Source: Novosphingobium profundi
Lineage (GTDB): Bacteria; Pseudomonadota; Alphaproteobacteria; Sphingomonadales; Sphingomonadaceae
Direction: 5' to 3'
DNA length: 64,000 nucleotides
Assembly (NCBI RefSeq): GCF_020524485.1
Contig: NZ_JAIVLF010000006.1
Location: 310,001-374,000, forward strand
Below, one piece after another: positions 7,531-14,874 of this stretch (positions within the stretch are counted from its first letter, which is position 1; each line of letters opens with the position of its first letter). Under the pieces are notes generated by a model that was not told the origin of the DNA, did no database searches, and saw only the letters and a program-made list of their open reading frames with translations. The position numbers and the translations under genes were made by a program.

Positions 7531-10298
7531 CAGAAGTTCACCCGTGCACCGAACTTCACCGTGGGGCCATACTTCTCGAACTGCAGCAGACGCTGCGCGC
7601 CGGCGAGGTTCTGGTAGGCGAAGTACTTGGCGTTGTTGATGTTGATGACGTCGAGCGTGAGACGCACGTTCTCGGTGACGCGCACCTTGCCCGAGAAGTC
7701 GAGCTGGAAGTGGTTGTCGACGTAGCGATCCTCGGTCACGTCGTCGCCCACCTCATCGAGGTAGCGGTCGCGGTAGGTGCCCGAGAAGCGCAGGTTGAGC
7801 GGGCCCTTCTGGTAGCCCAGCACCGCGTTGAAGGTGTTCTTCGAGGTGCTCGGCAGCGAGATCGAACGGCCATCGGCCAGCTCGCCCTTGGAATGGGTGT
7901 AGGTGTAGTTGAGTTGGGTCAGCAGGCCGTCGAAGGGCGCGGGCAGCATCGAGAAGGCCTGGCTGTAGCTGGCCTCGAAGCCCACGATCTCGGCAGTCTC
8001 GCCGTTCAGCGCGGTGCGGAACTCATCGTAAGTGCGGCCCTCGTAGGTGTAGTCGTCGAAGGTCTGCGTGTAGGTGTAGTTCTCGATCGACTTGTAGAAG
8101 CCGTTGAAGGTCAGCGCGCCGTTCGAGGAGAAGTAGTACTCCACGCCCGCATCGAAGTTCCAGGACATGAAGGGCAGCAGCTCGGGGTTGCCGAATTCGG
8201 CCTCGTTGTCCTCGTTGACGGTGTTGCGCGGTGCCAGCTGCGAGAACTTGGGACGCACCAGGCTCTTGGAGCCCGCGACGCGCGCCACGATGTTGTCCTG
8301 CGGCGAATAGCGCACGGTCAGGCTGGGCAGCCAGTCGGTGTAGCTGCGATCATAGCGCACGGCCTCGATCGGGGGCAGCTCGAAGTTGTCCTCATCGTCG
8401 GTGACGATGTTGCCGTCGAGCTGGTTCTCGGTGTGCTCCATGCGCACGCCGCCCACCACGCGAAGGTCGCTCGAGTCCCAGCGGGCAAGAGCGTAACCGG
8501 CGTAGATGTCTTCCTTGACGCTGTAGTCGTCGACCGCCGAATCGTAGGCCGAGCTGTACGCCTGAACTTCGAGCGTATCGCCGTACTGCGCGAGGAAGTC
8601 CTTGCCCGCACCCTTGTAGCTGACCGGGCCCAGGCTGATGTCAGCAAGGCGGTACGTCTGCTCGCCCGTCCAGTCCTCCATGGTGTAGTCGATGTCACCC
8701 GCTTCGTAGGTGGTGACGTTGAAATCATAGGACTTCTTGCGCCAGCGGGCCTTGCCGCCCGCCTGCAGCGTCAGGTCGCCGGTGCCCATCGCGAAGGTGC
8801 GCGCAAGGTCCGCCTTGATCGCCCATTCCTCGTCCTGGCTGTCCGACAAGGTGGTGTGGTCGATCTTGTCGAACTCGTAGGAGGCCGGATCGTTGAGCAT
8901 CGCCGCGCCGCTCGAGGCGGTGTAGGTCGGCACGCGCGGATCGGAGTAGTCCCAGTCAATGGTCAGGCCATCGCCGTCGAAGTCGCGTGCGAAGCGGATC
9001 GGGTCGACCGAGTTGTCTTCCAGTTCGGTCGACTTCGACCAGCTGGCGACCCAGTTGAACTTCCAGGTGCCGGTGTCGGTGTCGCTGCCCACGGCAACGG
9101 TGCGGATGCGCTGGCGCTCGAAACGGTCCTTGAGGTCGCGCTCGATGGCGATCTCGCCGTCCTCGTCGCTGAAGCTCGGGCCGTTCGCACCGAAGGCGCT
9201 GGGCGCTTCGTCGAACTCGAAGGTGGTGCGGTTGCGGTATTCGTGGTCGTCGAACTGGCTCCACACGCCCTTGATGTAGGCCGTGGTGGTGTCGGACACG
9301 CGCCAGTCGAAGTTGAGGTTGGCGTTGAGGCGCTTACGCTTCACGTCATAGTCGCGGTATTCCAGCGTCTCGCTGTAGGGGACGCCATCGTCGTCGGCCC
9401 AGAAATCGGATTCGACGTTGTCGGTCTCGAACTTGCGCTCGTAGTAGCTCACACCGCCCGAGATACCGAAGCTGTCGCCGATGGGCGCCGAAAAGCTGAA
9501 CGCGCCCTTGGGCGTGACCGCGTCCGAATAGTCGTTGTAGCTGCCCTCGGCGGTGAGGGTGAACGTCGGCTTCTTGAGGTCAAAGGCGCTGGTGGTCTTG
9601 ATCTCGATCGAGGCACCGATGGTGTCGGCATCCATGTCCGGGGTCAGCGACTTCTTGATGGTGACCGATTCGATGAGGTCGGAGGAGACGACGTCCAGCG
9701 CGACGCCGCGCGAATCGGATTCGGGCGCAGGCACGCGCACGCCGTTGAGCGAGGTCGAGTTGAGATCGGGATCAAGGCCGCGAACCGAGACGTAGCGGCC
9801 CTCGCCCTGGTCGTTGAGAATGTTGACGCCAGGCAGGCGGCGCAGCGATTCCGCGACGTTCTGGTCAGGGAACTGGCCGATGGCGTCGCGCGTCAGCACC
9901 GAGGAGACCCCGTCCGCCGCCTTCTGGCGCGAGAGCGAGCTTGCCAGGTTCGCGGTCTGACCCACGACCAGGATCGCCTCACCGCCGATGCCGGCAAGCG
10001 CGAAGTTGCCCTCGACACGGCCAGTGGCGGGGACCGAGACGGTCTGGGTCTCGACGATCGCGCCGACGTAGGTCACCTCGAGAGTGTAGTCACCGGCGGG
10101 CACGTCGCCGAAGATGTAGCTGCCATCCCGGCTCGTCTCGACAATGCGGTTGAGCTCGACAATGCGCACGCTTGCCGACTGCAGCGCGCGGGTGCCCGTG
10201 GCGTCCGAGACATGACCGGCGACCTCGCCGGCGTGGGCCATGGCCGGGAATGCGGCGGTGGCGAGCAGCCCTGCAAGAATGCGGACGGAATTTTTCAT
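7530..10298 (-). CDS. TonB-dependent receptor, phytase-linked
   Basis: A 922-residue outer-membrane receptor. It has a signal peptide to AMAHA (residue 23), a carboxypeptidase-regulatory-like domain (about 25-105, GDYTLEVTYVGAIVE), a plug (about 125-250, with RLPGVNIL and SVRGLDPDLNSTSLNG), and a long beta-barrel ending KFGARVNF. Such receptors take up bulky or scarce ligands using TonB energy. Coupling to a phytase suggests a phytate-derived or metal-phytate ligand, which is inference. The upstream region carries several PhoB-like half-sites and a TCAAAC/GTTTGA palindrome. Confidence 0.93.
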   Translation of the reverse strand: MKNSVRILAGLLATAAFPAMAHAGEVAGHVSDATGTRALQSASVRIVELNRIVETSRDGSYIFGDVPAGDYTLEVTYVGAIVETQTVSVPATGRVEGNFALAGIGGEAILVVGQTANLASSLSRQKAADGVSSVLTRDAIGQFPDQNVAESLRRLPGVNILNDQGEGRYVSVRGLDPDLNSTSLNGVRVPAPESDSRGVALDVVSSDLIESVTIKKSLTPDMDADTIGASIEIKTTSAFDLKKPTFTLTAEGSYNDYSDAVTPKGAFSFSAPIGDSFGISGGVSYYERKFETDNVESDFWADDDGVPYSETLEYRDYDVKRKRLNANLNFDWRVSDTTTAYIKGVWSQFDDHEYRNRTTFEFDEAPSAFGANGPSFSDEDGEIAIERDLKDRFERQRIRTVAVGSDTDTGTWKFNWVASWSKSTELEDNSVDPIRFARDFDGDGLTIDWDYSDPRVPTYTASSGAAMLNDPASYEFDKIDHTTLSDSQDEEWAIKADLARTFAMGTGDLTLQAGGKARWRKKSYDFNVTTYEAGDIDYTMEDWTGEQTYRLADISLGPVSYKGAGKDFLAQYGDTLEVQAYSSAYDSAVDDYSVKEDIYAGYALARWDSSDLRVVGGVRMEHTENQLDGNIVTDDEDNFELPPIEAVRYDRSYTDWLPSLTVRYSPQDNIVARVAGSKSLVRPKFSQLAPRNTVNEDNEAEFGNPELLPFMSWNFDAGVEYYFSSNGALTFNGFYKSIENYTYTQTFDDYTYEGRTYDEFRTALNGETAEIVGFEASYSQAFSMLPAPFDGLLTQLNYTYTHSKGELADGRSISLPSTSKNTFNAVLGYQKGPLNLRFSGTYRDRYLDEVGDDVTEDRYVDNHFQLDFSGKVRVTENVRLTLDVININNAKYFAYQNLAGAQRLLQFEKYGPTVKFGARVNF

Positions 10299-10325
10299 AA
10301 GGAAGAGAGCCCCTGTGTACCCTGA

Positions 10326-10339
10326 TCAAACGTGTTTGA
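10326..10339. promoter_or_regulatory. short palindrome in the TonB receptor leader
   Basis: TCAAAC-GT-GTTTGA is a 6+2+6 inverted repeat about 28 bp upstream of the receptor start and downstream of the PhoB-like array. It could be an operator or a leader hairpin. Confidence 0.3.
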
Positions 10340-10356
10340 AGGGCCCCCTAGGTGCG

Positions 10357-10422
10357 TAATATGACAGGCAAATGCTGTTATTCTGTCAGTTCCATGACAG
10401 GTGCGACACGCTCGCATGACAG
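10357..10422 (-). promoter_or_regulatory. array of PhoB-like half-sites
   Basis: Read on the minus strand toward the receptor gene, CTGTCAT occurs at 10422, 10400 and 10367. The spacings of 22 and 33 bp are exact multiples of the 11-bp PhoB repeat. In-phase degenerate units are GCGTGTC (10411) and CTGACAG (10389). The E. coli Pho box is a direct repeat of CTGTCAT with 11-bp periodicity. The array ends about 58 bp before the start codon, in a plausible promoter position. Confidence 0.7.
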
Positions 10423-10504
10423 CAACCTGCGGGAAACAGATAGGAAAAAGACGCATCGCCGATGCTGCAATGCGACAGACAGATATATCTGGAAGAAGGG
10501 GGAA

Positions 10505-10579
10505 TGGTGCTGCTGGGGAGGATTGAACTCCCGACCTCACCCTTACCAAGGGTGCGCTCTACCACTGAGCTACAGCAGC
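10505..10579 (-). tRNA. tRNA-Thr (anticodon GGT)
   Basis: The minus strand folds into a full cloverleaf: acceptor GCTGCTG/CAGCAGC, D-arm TAGCTCAGTGGTAGAGC, anticodon loop TTGGTAA on a CACCC/GGGTG stem, and T-loop GGTTCAA-like GAGTTCAATCC. The discriminator is A, followed by an encoded CCA. The anticodon GGT reads ACC/ACU threonine codons. Confidence 0.95.
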
Positions 10580-10743
10580 GCCGAACCGGGCGCTGAAAAT
10601 TTCAAAGCGCCGTCCTGGAAAATCGGCCTCTCTTCGCGGGGGAAGTGAAGCGTCCCGAGGACAGGGGGGCGCTATTGGTCGTGCCGGAATGAATTGTCAA
10701 GCGCTGCTTGCACTTTCTCGTGAGCAGGGCCATTGCACAGGCC

Positions 10744-10989
10744 ATGAGCGGTCCCGACAAATCCTCTCCCAAGCCCGACAAGTCTGCGGTTTCCGGGGGG
10801 AAGAACCTGACCCGCGAGGAACGTCTCGCGGCCAAGCTGCGCGAGAACCTGCGACGCCGCAAGGCGCAGGCCCGCGCCACCACCGTGCCCGAATCGGCCG
10901 GATCCGACAGCGAATCGGCAAGCGACTCGCCCTCTCCGCGCGCCGGACACGAATCAGGCAGGCTTCCCAAACCGCCCCCGGAAAGCTAG
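10744..10989 (+). CDS. small basic hypothetical protein
   Basis: An 81-residue hydrophilic protein. A helical basic core, LTREERLAAKLRENLRRRKA, is flanked by Ser/Pro/Lys-rich tails that look disordered. Similar short proteins with the NLTREERLAAxLRxNLRRRK pattern are common in sphingomonads, but I know of no function. The start at ATG 10744 is chosen because an upstream GTG-type start would add an unrelated stretch. It precedes gpmA on the same strand. Confidence 0.65.
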   Translation: MSGPDKSSPKPDKSAVSGGKNLTREERLAAKLRENLRRRKAQARATTVPESAGSDSESASDSPSPRAGHESGRLPKPPPES

Positions 10990-11076
10990 GGGCTTGCGCC
11001 AAGACCCGTAGCCTTGCCCGCACGGTGCATCAGCCGGATGCCACCGGGGCGACGATACCAGCAAAGGATACCTGCC

Positions 11077-11769
11077 TTGCCCCGTCTGATCCTTGTCCGC
11101 CACGGCCAGAGCCAGTGGAATCTTGAAAACCGCTTCACCGGCTGGTGGGACGTCGATCTTACCGAGAAGGGCGAAGGCGAAGCCCGCGCCGCCGGACGCC
11201 TGCTCAAGGACAAGGGTATCCTGCCCACGGTCGCGTTCACCTCGCTGCAGACCCGCGCGATCAAGACGCTGCACTACGCGCTGGAGGAGGCGGGCATCCT
11301 GTGGATCCCGGAGACCAAGGACTGGCGCCTGAACGAGCGTCACTACGGTGGCCTGACCGGTCTCAACAAGGCCGAGACCGCCGAGAAGCACGGCGAGGAC
11401 CAGGTCAAGATCTGGCGCCGCAGCTTCGACACGCCCCCGCCGGTGCTCGAACGCGGCAGCGAGTTCGATCTGGCTTCCGACCCGCGCTACGCCGGGATCG
11501 ACGTGCCCCAGACCGAGAGCCTCAAGGACACCATCGCGCGCGTCCTGCCCTATTATGAGAGCTCGATCGTGCCGCACCTCAAGACAAGCGCGGACGCCTG
11601 CGTGATCGTCTCGGCGCATGGCAACTCGCTGCGCGCGCTGGTCAAGCACCTCTCGGGCATCTCCGACGAGGAGATCACCGGCCTCGAGATCCCGACCGGC
11701 CAGCCGATCGTCTACGATCTCGACACCGACCTTGCGGTTCTCGACCGCTACTACCTCTCGGAGCGTTGA
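11077..11769 (+). CDS. gpmA: 2,3-bisphosphoglycerate-dependent phosphoglycerate mutase
   Basis: Interconverts 3- and 2-phosphoglycerate in glycolysis and gluconeogenesis. The 230-residue protein starts directly at LPRLILVRHGQSQWN, with phosphorylated His9 in the RHG motif. Glu87 lies in NERHYGGLTG and the second catalytic histidine in SAHGNSLRAL. The start is a TTG at 11077 with AAAGGA 8 nt upstream; an ATG further up would add an unrelated leader. purE begins one base after its stop, so the two are surely cotranscribed. Confidence 0.93.
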   Translation: MPRLILVRHGQSQWNLENRFTGWWDVDLTEKGEGEARAAGRLLKDKGILPTVAFTSLQTRAIKTLHYALEEAGILWIPETKDWRLNERHYGGLTGLNKAETAEKHGEDQVKIWRRSFDTPPPVLERGSEFDLASDPRYAGIDVPQTESLKDTIARVLPYYESSIVPHLKTSADACVIVSAHGNSLRALVKHLSGISDEEITGLEIPTGQPIVYDLDTDLAVLDRYYLSER

Positions 11770-11770
11770 G

Positions 11771-12262
11771 ATGAGCGAGAAGCCCCGCGTCGCCATCATC
11801 ATGGGCAGCCAGTCGGACTGGCCGACGATGCAGCGCGCCGCCGACATGCTTGACACGCTCGAGGTCGCCTACGATGCCCGCATCGTCTCGGCCCACCGTA
11901 CGCCCGACCGCCTCGTCGACTTCGCCAAGAGCGCGGAAGAGGACGGCTTCAAGGTCGTGATCGCAGGTGCGGGCGGTGCCGCCCACCTGCCGGGCATGGT
12001 CGCCTCGATGACGCATCTGCCGGTGCTGGGCGTTCCGGTCCAGAGCCGCGCGCTCTCGGGCCAGGACAGCCTGCTCTCGATCGTGCAGATGCCCGCAGGG
12101 ATCCCGGTCGGCACGCTCGCCATCGGTGAGGCGGGCGCGGCCAATGCGGGCCTGCTGGCTGCCTCGATCCTCTCGACCTCGGACGAGGGCCTGGCCGAGC
12201 GGCTCAAGGCCTTCCGCGCAAAGCAGACGCAGAGCGTCGCCGAGCGCCCGACCTCCGACTGA
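11771..12262 (+). CDS. purE: 5-(carboxyamino)imidazole ribonucleotide mutase
   Basis: Converts N5-CAIR to CAIR in de novo purine synthesis, working with PurK encoded just downstream. The 163-residue protein has the class I PurE signatures IIMGSQSDWPTM, VSAHRTPDRL and AGAGGAAHLPGM, with GVPVQSRALSG lining the active site. The length is normal. It follows gpmA by one base and precedes purK by 45 bp, within the long + strand operon. Confidence 0.96.
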   Translation: MSEKPRVAIIMGSQSDWPTMQRAADMLDTLEVAYDARIVSAHRTPDRLVDFAKSAEEDGFKVVIAGAGGAAHLPGMVASMTHLPVLGVPVQSRALSGQDSLLSIVQMPAGIPVGTLAIGEAGAANAGLLAASILSTSDEGLAERLKAFRAKQTQSVAERPTSD

Positions 12263-12307
12263 TCCCCCCCCTTCCTCACACGACCGCAAAGGCAGATACG
12301 ACAGCGC

Positions 12308-13366
12308 ATGATTGCTCCCGGCGAAACCATCGGAATTCTTGGTGGCGGCCAGCTTGGCCGGATGCTCGCGATGGCCGCCGCGCGGCTTGGCTACCGCTGC
12401 CATATCTATGCGCCCGAGGACCACTCGGTCGCCGCCGAGGTGAGCGCTGCGCACACCCAGGCCGCGTTTGACTACGCGGCGGGCCTGTCGGCCTTCGCGG
12501 CCGACTGCGCGGTGGTGACTTACGAGTTCGAGAACGTGCCCGTCGCCCCGCTCGCCGCGCTGGGCGAGGTGCCGGTCTTCCCGCACCCGCGCGCGCTTGA
12601 AACCGCGCAGGATCGCCTCAACGAGAAAACCTTCGTCACCGAACTGGGCGGCACCCCAGCCCCCTTCGCGCCCGTGGATTCGCCCGAGGACCTGCGCGCC
12701 GCCATCGCCAAGATCGGCACGCCCGGCATCCTCAAGACCCGGCGCGACGGCTATGACGGCAAGGGCCAGTGGCGGATCATGTCGCCCGAAGACGCCGAGG
12801 GCCTCGACCTGCCCGACCAGCCGCTCATCTACGAGGGCTTCGTCCACTTCTCGGCCGAGTTCTCGGTGATCCTGTGCCGCGGCCAGGACGGCGAGATCCG
12901 CTATTTCGATTCCGCGCACAACCGCCACGAGGACGGCATCCTCGCGCTCAGCACCGTGCCCGCACCCGCCGCGATCACCGCGCAGGTGCCTGCCGCGCGC
13001 GAGCTTGCCGCCAAGGTCGCCGACGCACTCGACTACGTCGGCGTCCTGACCCTGGAGTTCTTTGCGACCGAGGCGGGCCCCGTCTTCAACGAGATGGCCC
13101 CGCGCGTCCACAACTCCGGCCACTGGACCATCGAGGGCGCGGTCACCTGCCAGTTCGAGAACCACATTCGCGCGATCTGCGGGCTCCCGCTGGGCAGCAC
13201 CGAGCTTGCCGCCGACGCTGTGGAAATGCGCAACCTCATCGGCGAGGATGCGAACGACTGGGCCGAGATCCTCAAGGACCCGGCCAACCACCTGCACCTC
13301 TACGGCAAGGGCGATGTGCGCCCGGGCCGCAAGATGGGCCACGTCACCCGCCTGACTTTCGACTGA
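12308..13366 (+). CDS. purK: N5-carboxyaminoimidazole ribonucleotide synthase
   Basis: ATP- and bicarbonate-dependent carboxylation of AIR to N5-CAIR, feeding PurE. The 352-residue ATP-grasp protein begins with IGILGGGQLGRMLAMAA and contains KTRRDGYDGKGQW (ATP-grasp loop), YEGFVHFSAEFSVILCR, and FFATEAGPVFNEMAPRVHNS, which carries the metal-binding residues. The length is normal for PurK. It ends just before the folA start, with 8 bp between stop and GTG. Confidence 0.96.
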   Translation: MIAPGETIGILGGGQLGRMLAMAAARLGYRCHIYAPEDHSVAAEVSAAHTQAAFDYAAGLSAFAADCAVVTYEFENVPVAPLAALGEVPVFPHPRALETAQDRLNEKTFVTELGGTPAPFAPVDSPEDLRAAIAKIGTPGILKTRRDGYDGKGQWRIMSPEDAEGLDLPDQPLIYEGFVHFSAEFSVILCRGQDGEIRYFDSAHNRHEDGILALSTVPAPAAITAQVPAARELAAKVADALDYVGVLTLEFFATEAGPVFNEMAPRVHNSGHWTIEGAVTCQFENHIRAICGLPLGSTELAADAVEMRNLIGEDANDWAEILKDPANHLHLYGKGDVRPGRKMGHVTRLTFD

Positions 13367-13374
13367 GCGGGCAG

Positions 13375-13857
13375 GTGCAGGACATCTTCCTCATCACCGC
13401 CCGCGCGGCGAACGGTGTGATCGGCCTCGACGGGCAACTGCCCTGGCGCCTTCCCGCGGACCTCAAGCGTTTCAAGGCGCTGACCATGGGCAAGCCCATG
13501 ATCATGGGCCGCAAGACCTTCGAGAGCTTTCCCTCGCCCCTCCCCGGCCGCCGCCACATCGTGCTCACCCGCGATGTTGCCTGGCAGGCCGAGGGCGCCG
13601 AAGTGGTCCACACCGCCCAGGACGCGCTGGCGCAGGCAGGCGAAGGCGAGATCGCGATCATCGGCGGAGCCGAGATCTACGCGCTGTTCCTGGACCACGC
13701 CCACCGCATCGAGCTGACCGAGATCCACGAGGACTACGTCGGCGACACGCATTTCCCGATCCTGGACGACACCTGGCGCGAGACCGCGCGCGAGGAACAT
13801 CCGGCAAACGGCAATTTTCCGCCTCACGCTTTCGTGACCCTCCAGCGCAACCTATAG
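13375..13857 (+). CDS. folA: dihydrofolate reductase
   Basis: NADPH-dependent reduction of dihydrofolate to tetrahydrofolate. The 160-residue protein shows ANGVIGLDGQLPWRLPADLK (substrate loop and Trp/Pro pair), MGRKTFES for cofactor binding, and AIIGGAEIY. The best start is GTG 13375, 8 bp after the purK stop, although its ribosome-binding site is weak. The position inside the purine/folate/flavin block fits coordinated nucleotide synthesis. Confidence 0.93.
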   Translation: MQDIFLITARAANGVIGLDGQLPWRLPADLKRFKALTMGKPMIMGRKTFESFPSPLPGRRHIVLTRDVAWQAEGAEVVHTAQDALAQAGEGEIAIIGGAEIYALFLDHAHRIELTEIHEDYVGDTHFPILDDTWRETAREEHPANGNFPPHAFVTLQRNL

Positions 13858-13866
13858 CCGCCAGAC

Positions 13867-14799
13867 ATGATTCGCCTCGACAACCGCGTACCCGTCCCCG
13901 ATTCGCTCCACGGCGCCATTGTCGCGCTGGGCAACTTCGATGGTTTCCACCAGGGCCACCAGGCCGTCGTCGGCGAAGCGATCCGCTGGGCGCGCGCCGA
14001 GGGCCGCCCGGTCATCGTGGCGACCTTCGATCCGCACCCGGTGCGCCTGTTCCAGCCCGACGCGGCGCCCTTCCGACTGACCACGCTCGACCAGCGCGAG
14101 GACCTGTTCGGCGCGGCCGGGGCCGATGCCATGCTCGTGCTCCACTTCGACCGGCTGATGGCCAGCATGACCGCGGCCGAATGGATCGAGGAAGTCCTCC
14201 ACCGCCAGCTCGGTGTGGCCGGCGTCGTCACCGGCGAGGATTTCACCTTCGGCAAGGGCCGGGGTGGCAATCCCGACGTGCTGCGCGAGATCGGAGCCCG
14301 ATTCGGCGTTACCAACCGCACTGTGCCTGCGGTTCACGACCAGTATGGACCTATCTCGTCGAGCCGCGTGCGCGAAGCGCTCATCGCGGGCGACTGCGAG
14401 GCCGCTGCACGCCTTCTCACCCGCCCCTTCGCGGTGCGCGGGCCCGTCCAGCACGGCAACAAGTTCGGGCGCCAGATGGGCTTTCCCACCGCCAACATCG
14501 ACATGGCGAGCTACCTGCGCCCGCACTACGGAATCTATGCCGTAATCGGCAATTTCCCGGACGGGCGCCGGATTCCGGGCGCGGCGAACCTGGGCATCCG
14601 CCCGACAATCCAGCCCCCGCTGGAGCTGCTGGAGCCGCATTTCTTCGACGTGTCGGAGGACATGTACGACCTCGTCATCGAGGTGGAGTTCCACCACTTC
14701 CTGCGCCCCGAGGCCAAGTTCGCCTCGATCGAGGAAATGATGACTCAGATCGGGCGCGACTGCGTCAAGGCACGCGAACTTCTCGCTCCCCTGACCTGA
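13867..14799 (+). CDS. ribF: bifunctional riboflavin kinase / FAD synthetase
   Basis: Phosphorylates riboflavin to FMN and adenylates FMN to FAD. The 310-residue protein has the N-terminal nucleotidyltransferase domain (ALGNFDGFHQGHQ, about residues 20-33; SSSRVREAL near 170) and the C-terminal riboflavin kinase domain (GFPTANID near 213, GIYAV, ANLGIRPT). It lies directly after folA and before ileS, the usual alphaproteobacterial order ribF-ileS-lspA. Confidence 0.95.
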   Translation: MIRLDNRVPVPDSLHGAIVALGNFDGFHQGHQAVVGEAIRWARAEGRPVIVATFDPHPVRLFQPDAAPFRLTTLDQREDLFGAAGADAMLVLHFDRLMASMTAAEWIEEVLHRQLGVAGVVTGEDFTFGKGRGGNPDVLREIGARFGVTNRTVPAVHDQYGPISSSRVREALIAGDCEAAARLLTRPFAVRGPVQHGNKFGRQMGFPTANIDMASYLRPHYGIYAVIGNFPDGRRIPGAANLGIRPTIQPPLELLEPHFFDVSEDMYDLVIEVEFHHFLRPEAKFASIEEMMTQIGRDCVKARELLAPLT

Positions 14800-14874
14800 T
14801 TGGCACAAGAGAGTCCGTTCATGGACTCTTCCTCCCTTCCAAGAACCGCGCAATTGCTCTAGTGGCGGCCGGTC

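Noticed and set aside
7521..10325. A 934-codon + strand frame opposite the TonB receptor
   Set aside because: It is a shadow of codon bias; the minus-strand reading has signal peptide, plug and barrel motifs throughout.
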